A stretch of DNA of 64,000 nucleotides from UBA8752 sp965657965 (lineage in GTDB: Bacteria; Bacteroidota; Bacteroidia; Flavobacteriales_D; Sanyastnellaceae), in contig CBFHQM010000005.1 in assembly GCA_965657965.1 (NCBI GenBank), positions 1-64,000 of the forward strand, written 5' to 3'. Below are positions 35,943 to 44,248 of the stretch, piece by piece; the stretch's first letter is position 1; every line of letters begins with the position of its first letter. Below the pieces are notes generated by a model. It saw nothing but the letters and a program-made list of their open reading frames with translations. It was not told the origin of the DNA and ran no database searches. The position numbers were made by a program, and so were the translations under genes.

Positions 35943-37392
35943 TTTCCAAAGCCAGCTGTTCCAGACGGTCTAGCATTTGTGTCAAATCCTCCGGTTCCGT
36001 CAAGGGGTTCATCAATGTGCACCTCAACCATGTTTGTCCTCCAAACCGAGTCAAAACAACATACTGAGGGCCCCGCTCCAGGTNNNNNNNNNNNNNNNNN
36101 NNNNNNNNNNNNNNNNNNNNNNNNNNNNNNNNNNNNNNNNNNNNNNNNNNNNNNNNNNNNNNNNNNNNNNNNNNNNNNNNNNNNNNNNNNNNNNNNNNNN
36201 NNNNNNNNNNNNNNNNNNNNNNNNNNNNNNNNNNNNNNNNNNNNNNNNNNNNNNNNNNNNNNNNNNNNNNNNNNNNNNNNNNNNNNNNNNNNNNNNNNNN
36301 NNNNNNNNNNNNNNNNNNNNNNNNNNNNNNNNNNNNNNNNNNNNNNNNNNNNNNNNNNNNNNNNNNNNNNNNNNNNNNNNNNNNNNNNNNNNNATACTCC
36401 GCCTTTTGGGTAAACGGAAGAAAGCTATGGTCCTTCTGGCTGTAGAATAAGCCCGTACACAAAGCGGGAACCCCCATAATCTTATGAAAATCCATGGCCA
36501 CACTGTGCGCCCTCTCCATGCCAGAGATCCAACTGCGATGCTTTGCGCTGAATGCCGCGGCAGCGCCATGAGCACCATCCACGTGCAACCAGAGACAATG
36601 CCGCTCTGCGAAGTCAGCCAGCATCTCGATGTTGTCGTAGGCCCCGGTGCTGGTGGTACAGGCACTGGCCACAACCGCCACTACCCGCCGGCCTTGAGAT
36701 TGTAGCCGATCCCAAGCGGCCTCTAAGCCCGCCTCTGTTATTCTGTGCTGCTCATCCGTGCTCACCAGGCCCACACCGCCAGCACCCCACCCCATGATTC
36801 GAACCGCACGGTCCACACAATAATGCGCCTGTTCGGAAACCAAAACGGCCCCCTTTTCATCGTCTCCACTTTCCCAGGGGTCGTCTTCTTTGCCTGCTTT
36901 CCATCGGCGCGCAGCCAACAACGCCACCAAGTTGGCCAGCGTACCTCCGTGACACATGACACCTCCACACCCCTCGGGCAACCCCATCATTTGGCCGATC
37001 CGAGACATCAACACTTCTTCCATCGCAGAATTGGTAGGGCCCATTTCATAAATGGCCCCACCGTTGTTCAGTAGGTCAGTCACCATGCCGACCAAAGCGC
37101 CATCTGGAAAGGGCACCGCCACCTGGTGTCCCATGTATCGAGGGTCCTGTAACTGGTTTGACCGTTGCACCACCTCTCGCATCAGAGCGGGCAGACCCTC
37201 TGGACGCCCCAAACGCCTTTCCCAGTGTTGACGTTCCGATTCTGGGTCCACCCAAGGCATGGACTCGGGTGAAGCTTTCGATTGACTCTGAACCAAATGC
37301 GCCTTTAAGTCCGACAGGATTTCCAACCCTAATTTCTCGAATCGCTCTGGATCGTAGGCCTTTTTCAACAACGGGTGTAGGGGCTTCAACAT
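35929..37392 (-). CDS. PLP-dependent group II amino-acid decarboxylase (N run inside)
   Basis: A 487-residue member of the aromatic-amino-acid/glutamate decarboxylase family. The N-terminal part has PRYMGHQVAVPFP and GVMCHGGTLANLVALLAAR (phosphate-binding); LWLHVDGAHGAAAAFS carries the PLP-contacting Asp, and the Schiff-base lysine lies in MDFHKIMGV. A 310-base N run removes about 103 codons after that, but the frame resumes to a normal C-terminal end. Substrate (tyrosine, DOPA, tryptophan, glutamate, diaminobutyrate or aspartate) cannot be assigned. It is convergent with glmS and divergent from the beta-barrel gene. Confidence 0.88.
   Translation of the reverse strand: MLKPLHPLLKKAYDPERFEKLGLEILSDLKAHLVQSQSKASPESMPWVDPESERQHWERRLGRPEGLPALMREVVQRSNQLQDPRYMGHQVAVPFPDGALVGMVTDLLNNGGAIYEMGPTNSAMEEVLMSRIGQMMGLPEGCGGVMCHGGTLANLVALLAARRWKAGKEDDPWESGDDEKGAVLVSEQAHYCVDRAVRIMGWGAGGVGLVSTDEQHRITEAGLEAAWDRLQSQGRRVVAVVASACTTSTGAYDNIEMLADFAERHCLWLHVDGAHGAAAAFSAKHRSWISGMERAHSVAMDFHKIMGVPALCTGLFYSQKDHSFLPFTQKAEYXXXXXXXXXXXXXXXXXXXXXXXXXXXXXXXXXXXXXXXXXXXXXXXXXXXXXXXXXXXXXXXXXXXXXXXXXXXXXXXXXXXXXXXXXXXXXXXXXXXXXXXXLERGPQYVVLTRFGGQTWLRCTLMNPLTEPEDLTQMLDRLEQLALEITPQ
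36084..36393. other. 310-bp run of N inside the decarboxylase gene
   Basis: Unknown bases covering about 103 codons of the C-terminal half of the PLP decarboxylase. Frame is preserved across the run. Confidence 0.99.
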
Positions 37393-37561
37393 GACAGCAA
37401 ATTCGCACCAAAAGCCTGAAAACCCTCATTGATTCAGACATTCTAGCCTTTCATATAAGCCGACACAAACAGTGCGCATTGTGGAAAAAACGTGCATATG
37501 TACCCGTCCTTAGATGGAATTGCTTTTCTTGCGCCCGGAAACCCAATACAGAAACCACAAG

Positions 37562-38506
37562 ATGAAGCACATCCTTTCTGCTCTGGCCCTCGTGGCCGTC
37601 TTTGCCACCACCGCCAATGCACAGAAGCAATTCGGTGGCGAGCACAACATCGAGCTCCAGTTCACTCCACTCGGTGACAGCCCCGTTGACGGCACTACAA
37701 TCAAGTACAGAAACTTCACAGACGAAGAGTCTGCCTTCCGCTTGAGCCTCACTTTCAACAGCTCAAACAGCAAGTCCATCGGTTTTCGTGAGTTTGACTT
37801 CAACGGAGTCGGACGTCCTGAGCCTTACTTCTCCATCATGCCTGACGGCACGATCGTTGAAGGCGGTATTCCCGCGATCGCAGGTGCCTACGTGACTTCT
37901 GGCGACGACGAGATCCCAAGTCCAGACCTGTACGACACGTACAGCACGTCCACCTTCATGATTGCGCCCGGTTACGAAAAGCACTTTGATGCTGGCGGAG
38001 ACCGCTTGAGCCCATACGTTGGTTTTGAAGTCGGCTACGGAGTGTCTAGCTCTTCCATGGAACAGGAGTTCTGGAGTGCCGACGACGAGAACCAAGTCGG
38101 TGACCAAGACCAGTACATTGTCTGGACCCAGACCATCAGCCAGAGCGCGACCATGTTCAAGCTCGGTCTCGTAACCGGTTTTGACGCTTACCTCACGGAC
38201 TACCTCTACATCGGAGCAGAAGCCGGACTCGGTTTCATGAGCTCAAAGGTCAACGACATGGAGATTGCTGCCACAGACAACGTGGCGTACAACCTCTTCT
38301 GGGGCACGCAGAACGCGGTTGACCCAAGCGACTTGACCGAGATGCCCGCTCCAATTCAAGGCAGCGTAGATCTTGCTGGACACGCGTACAGCGGTCAGCA
38401 CCCAGCCAACATCAACGACCGCCCATTCTGGACAGGAAACCAACAAGGAGGAAGCATTGGAAGCCAATTCCAAGCTCAGCTCCGCCTTGGATACCTCTTC
38501 CAGTAA
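37562..38506 (+). CDS. Outer-membrane beta-barrel protein, unknown function
   Basis: A 314-residue protein starting at ATG 37562, with the signal peptide MKHILSALALVAVFATTANA. The body alternates polar and hydrophobic residues in short strands (IELQFTPLGD, FRLSLTFNSS, YVGFEVGYGV, LYIGAEAGLGFMSS) and ends in the aromatic strand LRLGYLFQ, whose terminal Phe-Gln segment suits barrel insertion. I recognise no specific family. It stands alone between a divergent decarboxylase gene and a strong terminator, so it is a single-gene transcript, perhaps well expressed. Confidence 0.75.
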   Translation: MKHILSALALVAVFATTANAQKQFGGEHNIELQFTPLGDSPVDGTTIKYRNFTDEESAFRLSLTFNSSNSKSIGFREFDFNGVGRPEPYFSIMPDGTIVEGGIPAIAGAYVTSGDDEIPSPDLYDTYSTSTFMIAPGYEKHFDAGGDRLSPYVGFEVGYGVSSSSMEQEFWSADDENQVGDQDQYIVWTQTISQSATMFKLGLVTGFDAYLTDYLYIGAEAGLGFMSSKVNDMEIAATDNVAYNLFWGTQNAVDPSDLTEMPAPIQGSVDLAGHAYSGQHPANINDRPFWTGNQQGGSIGSQFQAQLRLGYLFQ

Positions 38507-38526
38507 TCGGAAGCTCACCTTACTTG

Positions 38527-38560
38527 AAAAGCCCCGCCCTTAACGGCGGGGCTTTTCTTT
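38527..38560 (+). terminator. Intrinsic terminator after the beta-barrel gene
   Basis: A 12-bp stem AAAAGCCCCGCC (38527-38538) / GGCGGGGCTTTT (38545-38556) with a 6-nt loop, followed by CTTTT. It begins 20 nt after the stop codon. A very stable, textbook terminator. Confidence 0.92.
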
Positions 38561-38567
38561 TGCCCCA

Positions 38568-39374
38568 ATGCCAACTGCGGGGGAACTTGAGGCCATGAGT
38601 CTTCGTATCGAATTGGACCACAACGGGCACGTTTGGCGTGCTCAAGGCCAACCCACAGACCTTAGCGTACCCATTGACCCCCATGGCGGATTGCCAAGGG
38701 CCTGGTACAAGGGTCCTCCAGAAGTACATGTGGTCCGCTCCGATGGGTGGACCGGTGCTGTGGCAGAGGGAGGTGCTGTTAATTTTCGAGACATCCGCTT
38801 CAATCCTCATGCCCACGGCACCCACACCGAAACCCATGAGCACATTCACGACGCATTCGATCCCATCGACGCGCAGGTCCGGTCATCCGCCATTCCCTTT
38901 GTTGTTCCCGCATTTTTGCTGAATGCTACACCCGTGCTCGTGGATGAAGACCATGTCGTGCCTTTGTCCACACTGCAGGCCGTCCAACAGCAGATGGAAA
39001 CCTACCAGCCTGCCGCAATCGTCATTCGCACGGGGTTTTCATCTCCCTTGCAAGACTGGAGCAGCACCAACCCCCCGTACCTCGAAAGTGGTTTCGCTGA
39101 CCTGCTCTGCACGTTCGGGATCCAACACTTGCTCATCGATCTGCCCAGCGTAGACAAGGAAATCGATGGGGGCGCTTTACAGGCCCACAACGCCTTCTTT
39201 GGCCCCGCGAACAAGCCACGTTCGGGGGCCACAATTTCAGAGCTCTTAAGCGTCCCTAAAAGCCTTGCTGAGGGAGTCGGTCTCTTGGCCCTTCAAATCG
39301 CACCATTGGTCAACGACGCGGCACCATCTCGGCCAGTATGGTTTCCCGCTGTGGCATTGGCTTCTGCCACTTGA
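38568..39374 (+). CDS. Cyclase-family metal-dependent hydrolase (kynurenine formamidase-like)
   Basis: Members hydrolyse formamides, amides or cyclic esters with bound zinc or manganese. The metal-binding motif HAHGTHTETHEH lies near residues 81-92 (family pattern HxGTHxDxxxH, here with Glu for Asp). Early in the chain are DLSVPIDPHGG and FRDIRFNPH. 268 residues from ATG 38568; ATG 38595 (MSLRIELDHN) is also possible and starts closer to the conserved part. No other kynurenine-pathway gene is nearby, so the substrate is open. It is convergent with susD across a shared terminator. Confidence 0.82.
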   Translation: MPTAGELEAMSLRIELDHNGHVWRAQGQPTDLSVPIDPHGGLPRAWYKGPPEVHVVRSDGWTGAVAEGGAVNFRDIRFNPHAHGTHTETHEHIHDAFDPIDAQVRSSAIPFVVPAFLLNATPVLVDEDHVVPLSTLQAVQQQMETYQPAAIVIRTGFSSPLQDWSSTNPPYLESGFADLLCTFGIQHLLIDLPSVDKEIDGGALQAHNAFFGPANKPRSGATISELLSVPKSLAEGVGLLALQIAPLVNDAAPSRPVWFPAVALASAT

Positions 39375-39394
39375 TTCGGGGACATAACCCACAA

Positions 39395-39430
39395 CAAAAA
39401 AGGCCCGTCCGAATGGGACAGGCCTTTTTC
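39395..39430. terminator. Bidirectional terminator between the cyclase gene and susD
   Basis: AAAAAGGCC and GGCCTTTTT form a 9-bp stem, extended by GTCC/GGAC after one mismatch, with a GAAT loop. A-run on the left and T-run on the right serve both convergent transcripts. Confidence 0.88.
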
Positions 39431-39450
39431 AATGTTTCGATCGAGTGAAC

Positions 39451-40926
39451 TCAGTTCACATCCCACCAAAGTTTGGTGCTCAATTCGTCTCCGCCACCGA
39501 GGCCAACAATGCCTGAGGCGTAACCGCTGGCGTTCAACGTTTGCTCATCCAAAGGATACTCGAAGCGGCTAGGAACATTGCCGTCGCCACCGAGGTGGCC
39601 ATCCGCACAAGCGTTCAACGTAGGCGCATCCAAACGGCGCACCTCAGCCCAAGCCTCGTGTCCCTGCATGTACAATGCAGCCCACTTCTGTGATCCAATC
39701 TTTTGCTTCCAGTCTCCAGCTGCGGTTGTGTACGCCACGTCCGCCTGTCCGAGATAAGCATTGATGGCATCCGCATCGGTCAAGCCCCACCACTGCATGC
39801 TCAACGTTACCGCCGCATTGTAGTGGCCTTCAGCGTCGAGAGGCGTTCCTGNNNNNNNNNNNNNNNNNNNNNNNNNNNNNNNNNNNNNNNNNNNNNNNNN
39901 NNNNNNNNNNNNNNNNNNNNNNNNNNNNNNNNNNNNNNNNNNNNNNNNNNNNNNNNNNNNNNNNNNNNNNNNNNNNNNNNNNNNNNNNNNNNNNNNNNNN
40001 NNNNNNNNNNNNNNNNNNNNNNNNNNNNNNNNNNNNNNNNNNNNNNNNNNNNNNNNNNNNNNNNNNNNNNNNNNNNNNNNNNNNNNNNNNNNNNNNNNNN
40101 NNNNNNNNNNNNNNNNNNNNNNNNNNNNNNNNNNNNNNNNNNNNNNNNNNNNNNNNNNNNNNNNNNNNNNAGGGAATTGCGCGTTGTTTTCGTTGGCTGC
40201 AATGATCATGCCGCCACTCAACGCATCCTCGCCGGCCGCTTGAGCCGCTGTTGGCGACACATCCGACATGCGCATTGCTACACGCAACTTCAGGCTGTTG
40301 GCAAACATCTCCCAAGAAGACATGTCACCCCCATAAATCTGGTCGCCTTGTGGGCCTGCACCGTCGTCCATGGACGCTTTGGCCTCTGCAATCAACGCCA
40401 AGATGCCATTGTAAACGGCCTCTTGCGTGTCATAAGCGGGCGTGGTGTTGTCCACTCCTTGAAGCGCTTCGCTCATGGGAATGGGTCCCCATGCGTCCGT
40501 CAACATTTGGTAAGTCCAAGCCTGCAACAACTTCGCCACTGCGATTTGATTGCCGTTCGAACCAAAGCCACCTGTGCCTTCGGGATCTTCTGTGTTCAAC
40601 GCGATGATTTGATTCAAGTCCTGAAGAGGAGCTGCATAAAAATCACGCCAGCTGGCATTGGAAACCTCCGTACGGAACTGGTAACGGCTCTCATTCGAGT
40701 ATTGGTTCGACGCCCAGTGCTGAGCGAGTTGCATGCCGCGACGGCTGCCCCAAAACGAGTCGTTCATTTCATCCATAATGCGCTTCTGAGAAGCGGTCAG
40801 GAGGAAGCCCGGTGAGACGGAAGCCGGCTCATTCGGGTTGGTGTTGATGTCCTCAAAATCTTTGGTGCATCCTGTGAATGCAACTGCGATGGCGAGGCCT
40901 GCGAGAAGGAAAATGTTCTTGTTCAT
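39451..40926 (-). CDS. SusD/RagB-family outer-membrane lipoprotein (N run inside)
   Basis: Surface substrate-binding partner of a SusC pore. The signal carries a lipobox (AVAFTGC, Cys about residue 20), followed by TKDFEDINTNPNEP, the usual SusD start. TPR-like helices follow, for example LLQAWTYQMLTDAWGPIPMSEAL, the hallmark of the SusD-like_2 subgroup. A 319-base N run removes about 106 codons in the middle; total length about 491 residues. The C-terminal part has GHEAWAEVRRLDAP and RFEYPLDEQTLN, as expected. It lies 28 nt after susC. Ligand unknown; it may be peptide rather than glycan. Confidence 0.92.
   Translation of the reverse strand: MNKNIFLLAGLAIAVAFTGCTKDFEDINTNPNEPASVSPGFLLTASQKRIMDEMNDSFWGSRRGMQLAQHWASNQYSNESRYQFRTEVSNASWRDFYAAPLQDLNQIIALNTEDPEGTGGFGSNGNQIAVAKLLQAWTYQMLTDAWGPIPMSEALQGVDNTTPAYDTQEAVYNGILALIAEAKASMDDGAGPQGDQIYGGDMSSWEMFANSLKLRVAMRMSDVSPTAAQAAGEDALSGGMIIAANENNAQFPXXXXXXXXXXXXXXXXXXXXXXXXXXXXXXXXXXXXXXXXXXXXXXXXXXXXXXXXXXXXXXXXXXXXXXXXXXXXXXXXXXXXXXXXXXXXXXXXXXXXXXXXXXXGTPLDAEGHYNAAVTLSMQWWGLTDADAINAYLGQADVAYTTAAGDWKQKIGSQKWAALYMQGHEAWAEVRRLDAPTLNACADGHLGGDGNVPSRFEYPLDEQTLNASGYASGIVGLGGGDELSTKLWWDVN
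39852..40170. other. 319-bp run of N inside susD
   Basis: Unknown bases replace about 106 codons of the SusD-like gene. The frame is continuous across the run. Confidence 0.99.
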
Positions 40927-40954
40927 GTCCTATTTTTTTCCTGGTTGTGGGGAA

Positions 40955-43900
40955 TCAGAGGCCGAACTTGAGGTTCACGCCGATGGTGCGCTCAGCAGGA
41001 AGCTGACCGCCTTCGAAGCCTTGTACGTTGGAGGCCGATGTGGCGACCTCTGGGTCAACGTGAGGTACATTTTTGTGGAGGATGGCCAGGTTGCGACCAT
41101 ATACACCCACACTAACATTGCTGAATGGAGTTCCCTCCACCATGTCTGCAGGCAGGTTGTAGTCCAGGCGCATCTCCCGCAGCTTCACAAAGCTGGCGTC
41201 ATACTGGTCTGCAGCATGAATCACATAGCCCTGATTGTAGAAGAAGTGAGACTGTGGGTTGATCGCCACTGTATTCGCTTCTCCTGTGCTGGCATTCACA
41301 CCGTCCACTACGACTCCAGCAAAACTTGGGTCGCGGATGTCATTCCCATTGGCGTCGATTGCGGTCTCTGCCAACGTACCGGAATACTTACCCCATTGGT
41401 TGGAATAGCTGTGGAGTGATCCTCCGTCTTGGAAGTCAACCAAAGCGTAGAAGCTCAAGTTCTTGTAATCCAACGTCGTGAACACACCTCCCGTGAAGTT
41501 GGGAAGGATGGTGCCCAAGGGCTGAACCGTTTCGGTGCCCAAGTAGTAACCATCGTCGTCCACAAGCTTGTTGCCGGCGTCGTCGTATTGGAAGTCATAT
41601 CCGTAGAACGTTCCAAGAGGCTGACCCGGACGTGCCTCGAGGGTCACGCCAAAGAGGCTCGTGTACTGAATGTTCTCGATGCCGTCTGCCAACTCCAACA
41701 ACTCGTTGGTGTTCTTCGCAAAGTTCACCCCGATGTCCCAACGAAGGTTGTCCGTTTGAACCGGCGTTGCAGCCAAGCTGAGCTCAATGCCCTTGTTGCT
41801 TGTCTTTCCTGCATTCAGCACTGCGCTGCTGTATCCTGAGGACGCAGACACGGGGACATTAAAAATCAAGTCTTCCGTTGTGCTGTTGTAGTAAGTAAAG
41901 TCAAAGCGAACCTTGTCCAAGAACAAGTTCAGCTCCAAACCTGCCTCCCAGCTGCTGGTCTTCTCAGGACGCAGGTTCGGGTTGTTCTGCGCATTGGGCA
42001 CCGTGGCTGAACCACTGTTGCCAAAGTTGCTATTGACCGCGTAGGTCGTGGCGGTACGGTATGGGTCTGTGTCGTTTCCAACCTGAGCCCAACCCAAACG
42101 AACCTTTGCAAAGCTGACCGCATCCATGTCGAGGTCTTCGCTCAGGATGTAGCTCGCCGTTGCGGATGGGTAGAAGTAACTGTTGTTTTCCTCTGGCAGA
42201 GTAGAGCTCCAGTCGTTGCGGCCTGTCAAGTCCACATAGAACTTGCGTTGATATCCGAAGCTTGCACTGGCCAAAACAGAGTTGACCTGCTTTGTGCTGG
42301 ATACGTCGCCCACCTCATAGCCGTCGGCTCCGTTGTTCACGGTGTAGAGACCTGGAGTGTTCAAACCTCCCAGCGTGTATGCGTTCAAGCGCTTGAAGTT
42401 CCGAATCCGGCGATTCACACCCACAAAACCCGTGAGGTTCAAGTCGTCGCTCAGGTCGTCAGTGAAGTTCAGGTATGCATCCAAGTTGGTTTCTTGAAGC
42501 TGACGTGTGGACTCGCTGTAAGAGCTCTCACGAACGCCACCAATGGCGATGCGCTCTTCGCGGCGGTCAATGTAGAAGTCACTCAACGCGCGGCCCATGA
42601 TGCTGAACACATCATTGATCTTGTACTTCATCGTGATGTTTCCGAAGACACGATCACGCTGGTCGTTCTGCGTGTTCTGATAACGCTCCCAAAATGGATT
42701 GTCCCAATAGTGAGGGCTTGGATCTGTCGCGCTGTTCCGGTTCCACGTGCGGTGAGAACCATCTGCGTTTTGATAGTTGCGCAAACGGTCCATGCTCAAC
42801 TGGCGCTGTCCCCACTGAGTAAACTGTGACATCACAGACTCACCGTATCCAGTCAATGGACGACCCGCACCTTGTGATTGCACGTAGTTCGCGTTGACGC
42901 TGGCCTCGAGGTCTTCGCTCACCTGCTGGCTTCCAGAGAAGCTCAAGGTGTTGCGGTCCAAAGAACTGTTCTCGTAAACACCCGTTTGATCCAAGTTGGT
43001 ATAGCTCAAGCGGAACGCACTTTGATCGGTTGCTCCAGTAACGCTTACGTTATTGGTGATGGCGACACCCGTCTGGAAGAAGTCCTCCACGTCGCTATCT
43101 GTCGCGCTCCAAGGGCGGGTCTGACCAAAGTCAGCATCTCCCTCGTAATCGTACCAACTGTCCCAATGGCGGACCATGGTGCCGTCCAATGCCGGACCCC
43201 AAGACCCATCGTAACCATAATCAGGAATGGGCGTGTCGCCCAAACTGTCCACCAAGCTTTGGTTAATCCATGAAGGACCTGCTCCGCCACCGTAGCTGTT
43301 CTGATAGTCTGGCAACACGTATACGTTGTTGAATGCAACACCGCTGTTGAAGCTAATGCCAAGGCCTCGCTTTCCACTGGCTTGGTAACCCTTGCCTGAC
43401 TTGGTGGAGATCACGATGGCGCCATTCGAAGCCCGTGCACCGTAAAGCGCCGCAGCTGCTGGGCCCTTCAACACAGAAACCGACTCAATGTCGTCTGGGT
43501 TCAAGTCTTGGATGGCGTTTCCGTAGTCGTAACCACCTGCACCTCTCTGCTGGTCGCCTCCGGAATAATCTGCGTTGTCCATCGGAACACCGTCCACCAC
43601 AAACAGGGGCTGGTTGTTTCCGGTGATGGAACTGGCGCCGCGAAGCAAGACTTTAGAAGAGGAACCAATGGAGGTTCCAGATGTGACCTGCACACCCGCA
43701 ATCTTACCTGTCAACGAACGCACCACATTTTCGGTCTTCGCGTCGGTAAAGGCGTCGTTGCCGAGCTCTTGTACAGAGTAGCCAAGCGACTTCTTTTCCC
43801 GGCTAACACCCAAAGCGGTGACCACCACTTCGTCCAATGCCACTCCACTTTCGAGTCTCACGTCCATGGAACCGCCGCTCACCTCCTTCCGAGCGGTATT

Positions 43901-44125
43901 GTATCCAACGAAACTGAACATCAAGACGTCGCCCTCGGCTGCCTTGATCTTGTATGCACCGTCCATGTCAGTCATTACGCCAACGTTGGCGCCTTCTACA
44001 ACAACTGCAACACCTGGAATGCCGCCGCCATTTGATGCGTCAGTCACCTTGCCGACTACATTCTGTGCAAGTGCGGCAGACGCCGTCATGCAAAACGTGG
44101 CCAAGAGCAGGAATAGGTTCCTCAT
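40955..44125 (-). CDS. SusC/RagA-family TonB-dependent outer-membrane transporter
   Basis: A 1056-residue TonB-dependent pore. ATG 44125 begins the signal peptide MRNLFLLLATFCMTASAALA; earlier in-frame starts would precede it with non-signal sequence. Residues about 22-105 are a carboxypeptidase-regulatory-like domain (GKVTDASNGGGIPGVAVVVEG), then the TonB-box region DEVVVTALG and the SusC plug signature SVQELGNDAF to KGPAAAALYGARASNGAI. The rest is the 22-strand barrel, ending in NLKFGL. It pairs with the SusD lipoprotein 28 nt downstream. No glycosidase, peptidase or sigma/anti-sigma pair is next to it. Confidence 0.95.
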   Translation of the reverse strand: MRNLFLLLATFCMTASAALAQNVVGKVTDASNGGGIPGVAVVVEGANVGVMTDMDGAYKIKAAEGDVLMFSFVGYNTARKEVSGGSMDVRLESGVALDEVVVTALGVSREKKSLGYSVQELGNDAFTDAKTENVVRSLTGKIAGVQVTSGTSIGSSSKVLLRGASSITGNNQPLFVVDGVPMDNADYSGGDQQRGAGGYDYGNAIQDLNPDDIESVSVLKGPAAAALYGARASNGAIVISTKSGKGYQASGKRGLGISFNSGVAFNNVYVLPDYQNSYGGGAGPSWINQSLVDSLGDTPIPDYGYDGSWGPALDGTMVRHWDSWYDYEGDADFGQTRPWSATDSDVEDFFQTGVAITNNVSVTGATDQSAFRLSYTNLDQTGVYENSSLDRNTLSFSGSQQVSEDLEASVNANYVQSQGAGRPLTGYGESVMSQFTQWGQRQLSMDRLRNYQNADGSHRTWNRNSATDPSPHYWDNPFWERYQNTQNDQRDRVFGNITMKYKINDVFSIMGRALSDFYIDRREERIAIGGVRESSYSESTRQLQETNLDAYLNFTDDLSDDLNLTGFVGVNRRIRNFKRLNAYTLGGLNTPGLYTVNNGADGYEVGDVSSTKQVNSVLASASFGYQRKFYVDLTGRNDWSSTLPEENNSYFYPSATASYILSEDLDMDAVSFAKVRLGWAQVGNDTDPYRTATTYAVNSNFGNSGSATVPNAQNNPNLRPEKTSSWEAGLELNLFLDKVRFDFTYYNSTTEDLIFNVPVSASSGYSSAVLNAGKTSNKGIELSLAATPVQTDNLRWDIGVNFAKNTNELLELADGIENIQYTSLFGVTLEARPGQPLGTFYGYDFQYDDAGNKLVDDDGYYLGTETVQPLGTILPNFTGGVFTTLDYKNLSFYALVDFQDGGSLHSYSNQWGKYSGTLAETAIDANGNDIRDPSFAGVVVDGVNASTGEANTVAINPQSHFFYNQGYVIHAADQYDASFVKLREMRLDYNLPADMVEGTPFSNVSVGVYGRNLAILHKNVPHVDPEVATSASNVQGFEGGQLPAERTIGVNLKFGL

Positions 44126-44154
44126 TTGATTTCGTTTAAGGTTTAAAATTTTTT

Positions 44155-44168
44155 GGCCAGAACTGGCC
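44155..44168 (-). promoter_or_regulatory. 14-bp inverted repeat in the susC leader
   Basis: GGCCAG-TT-CTGGCC (minus strand) lies 30 nt before the susC ATG and is followed by AAAAAATTTT. With only 2 nt between the arms it is more like a protein-binding site than an RNA hairpin. No clear TAnnTTTG element is visible nearby. Confidence 0.4.
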
Positions 44169-44248
44169 TCAGGCAAAAGACGACGTTTTAACACCGTTTC
44201 ACACCATAGGAATCCACTGATAATCAATAGTCCTGGTGTTGATAACCC

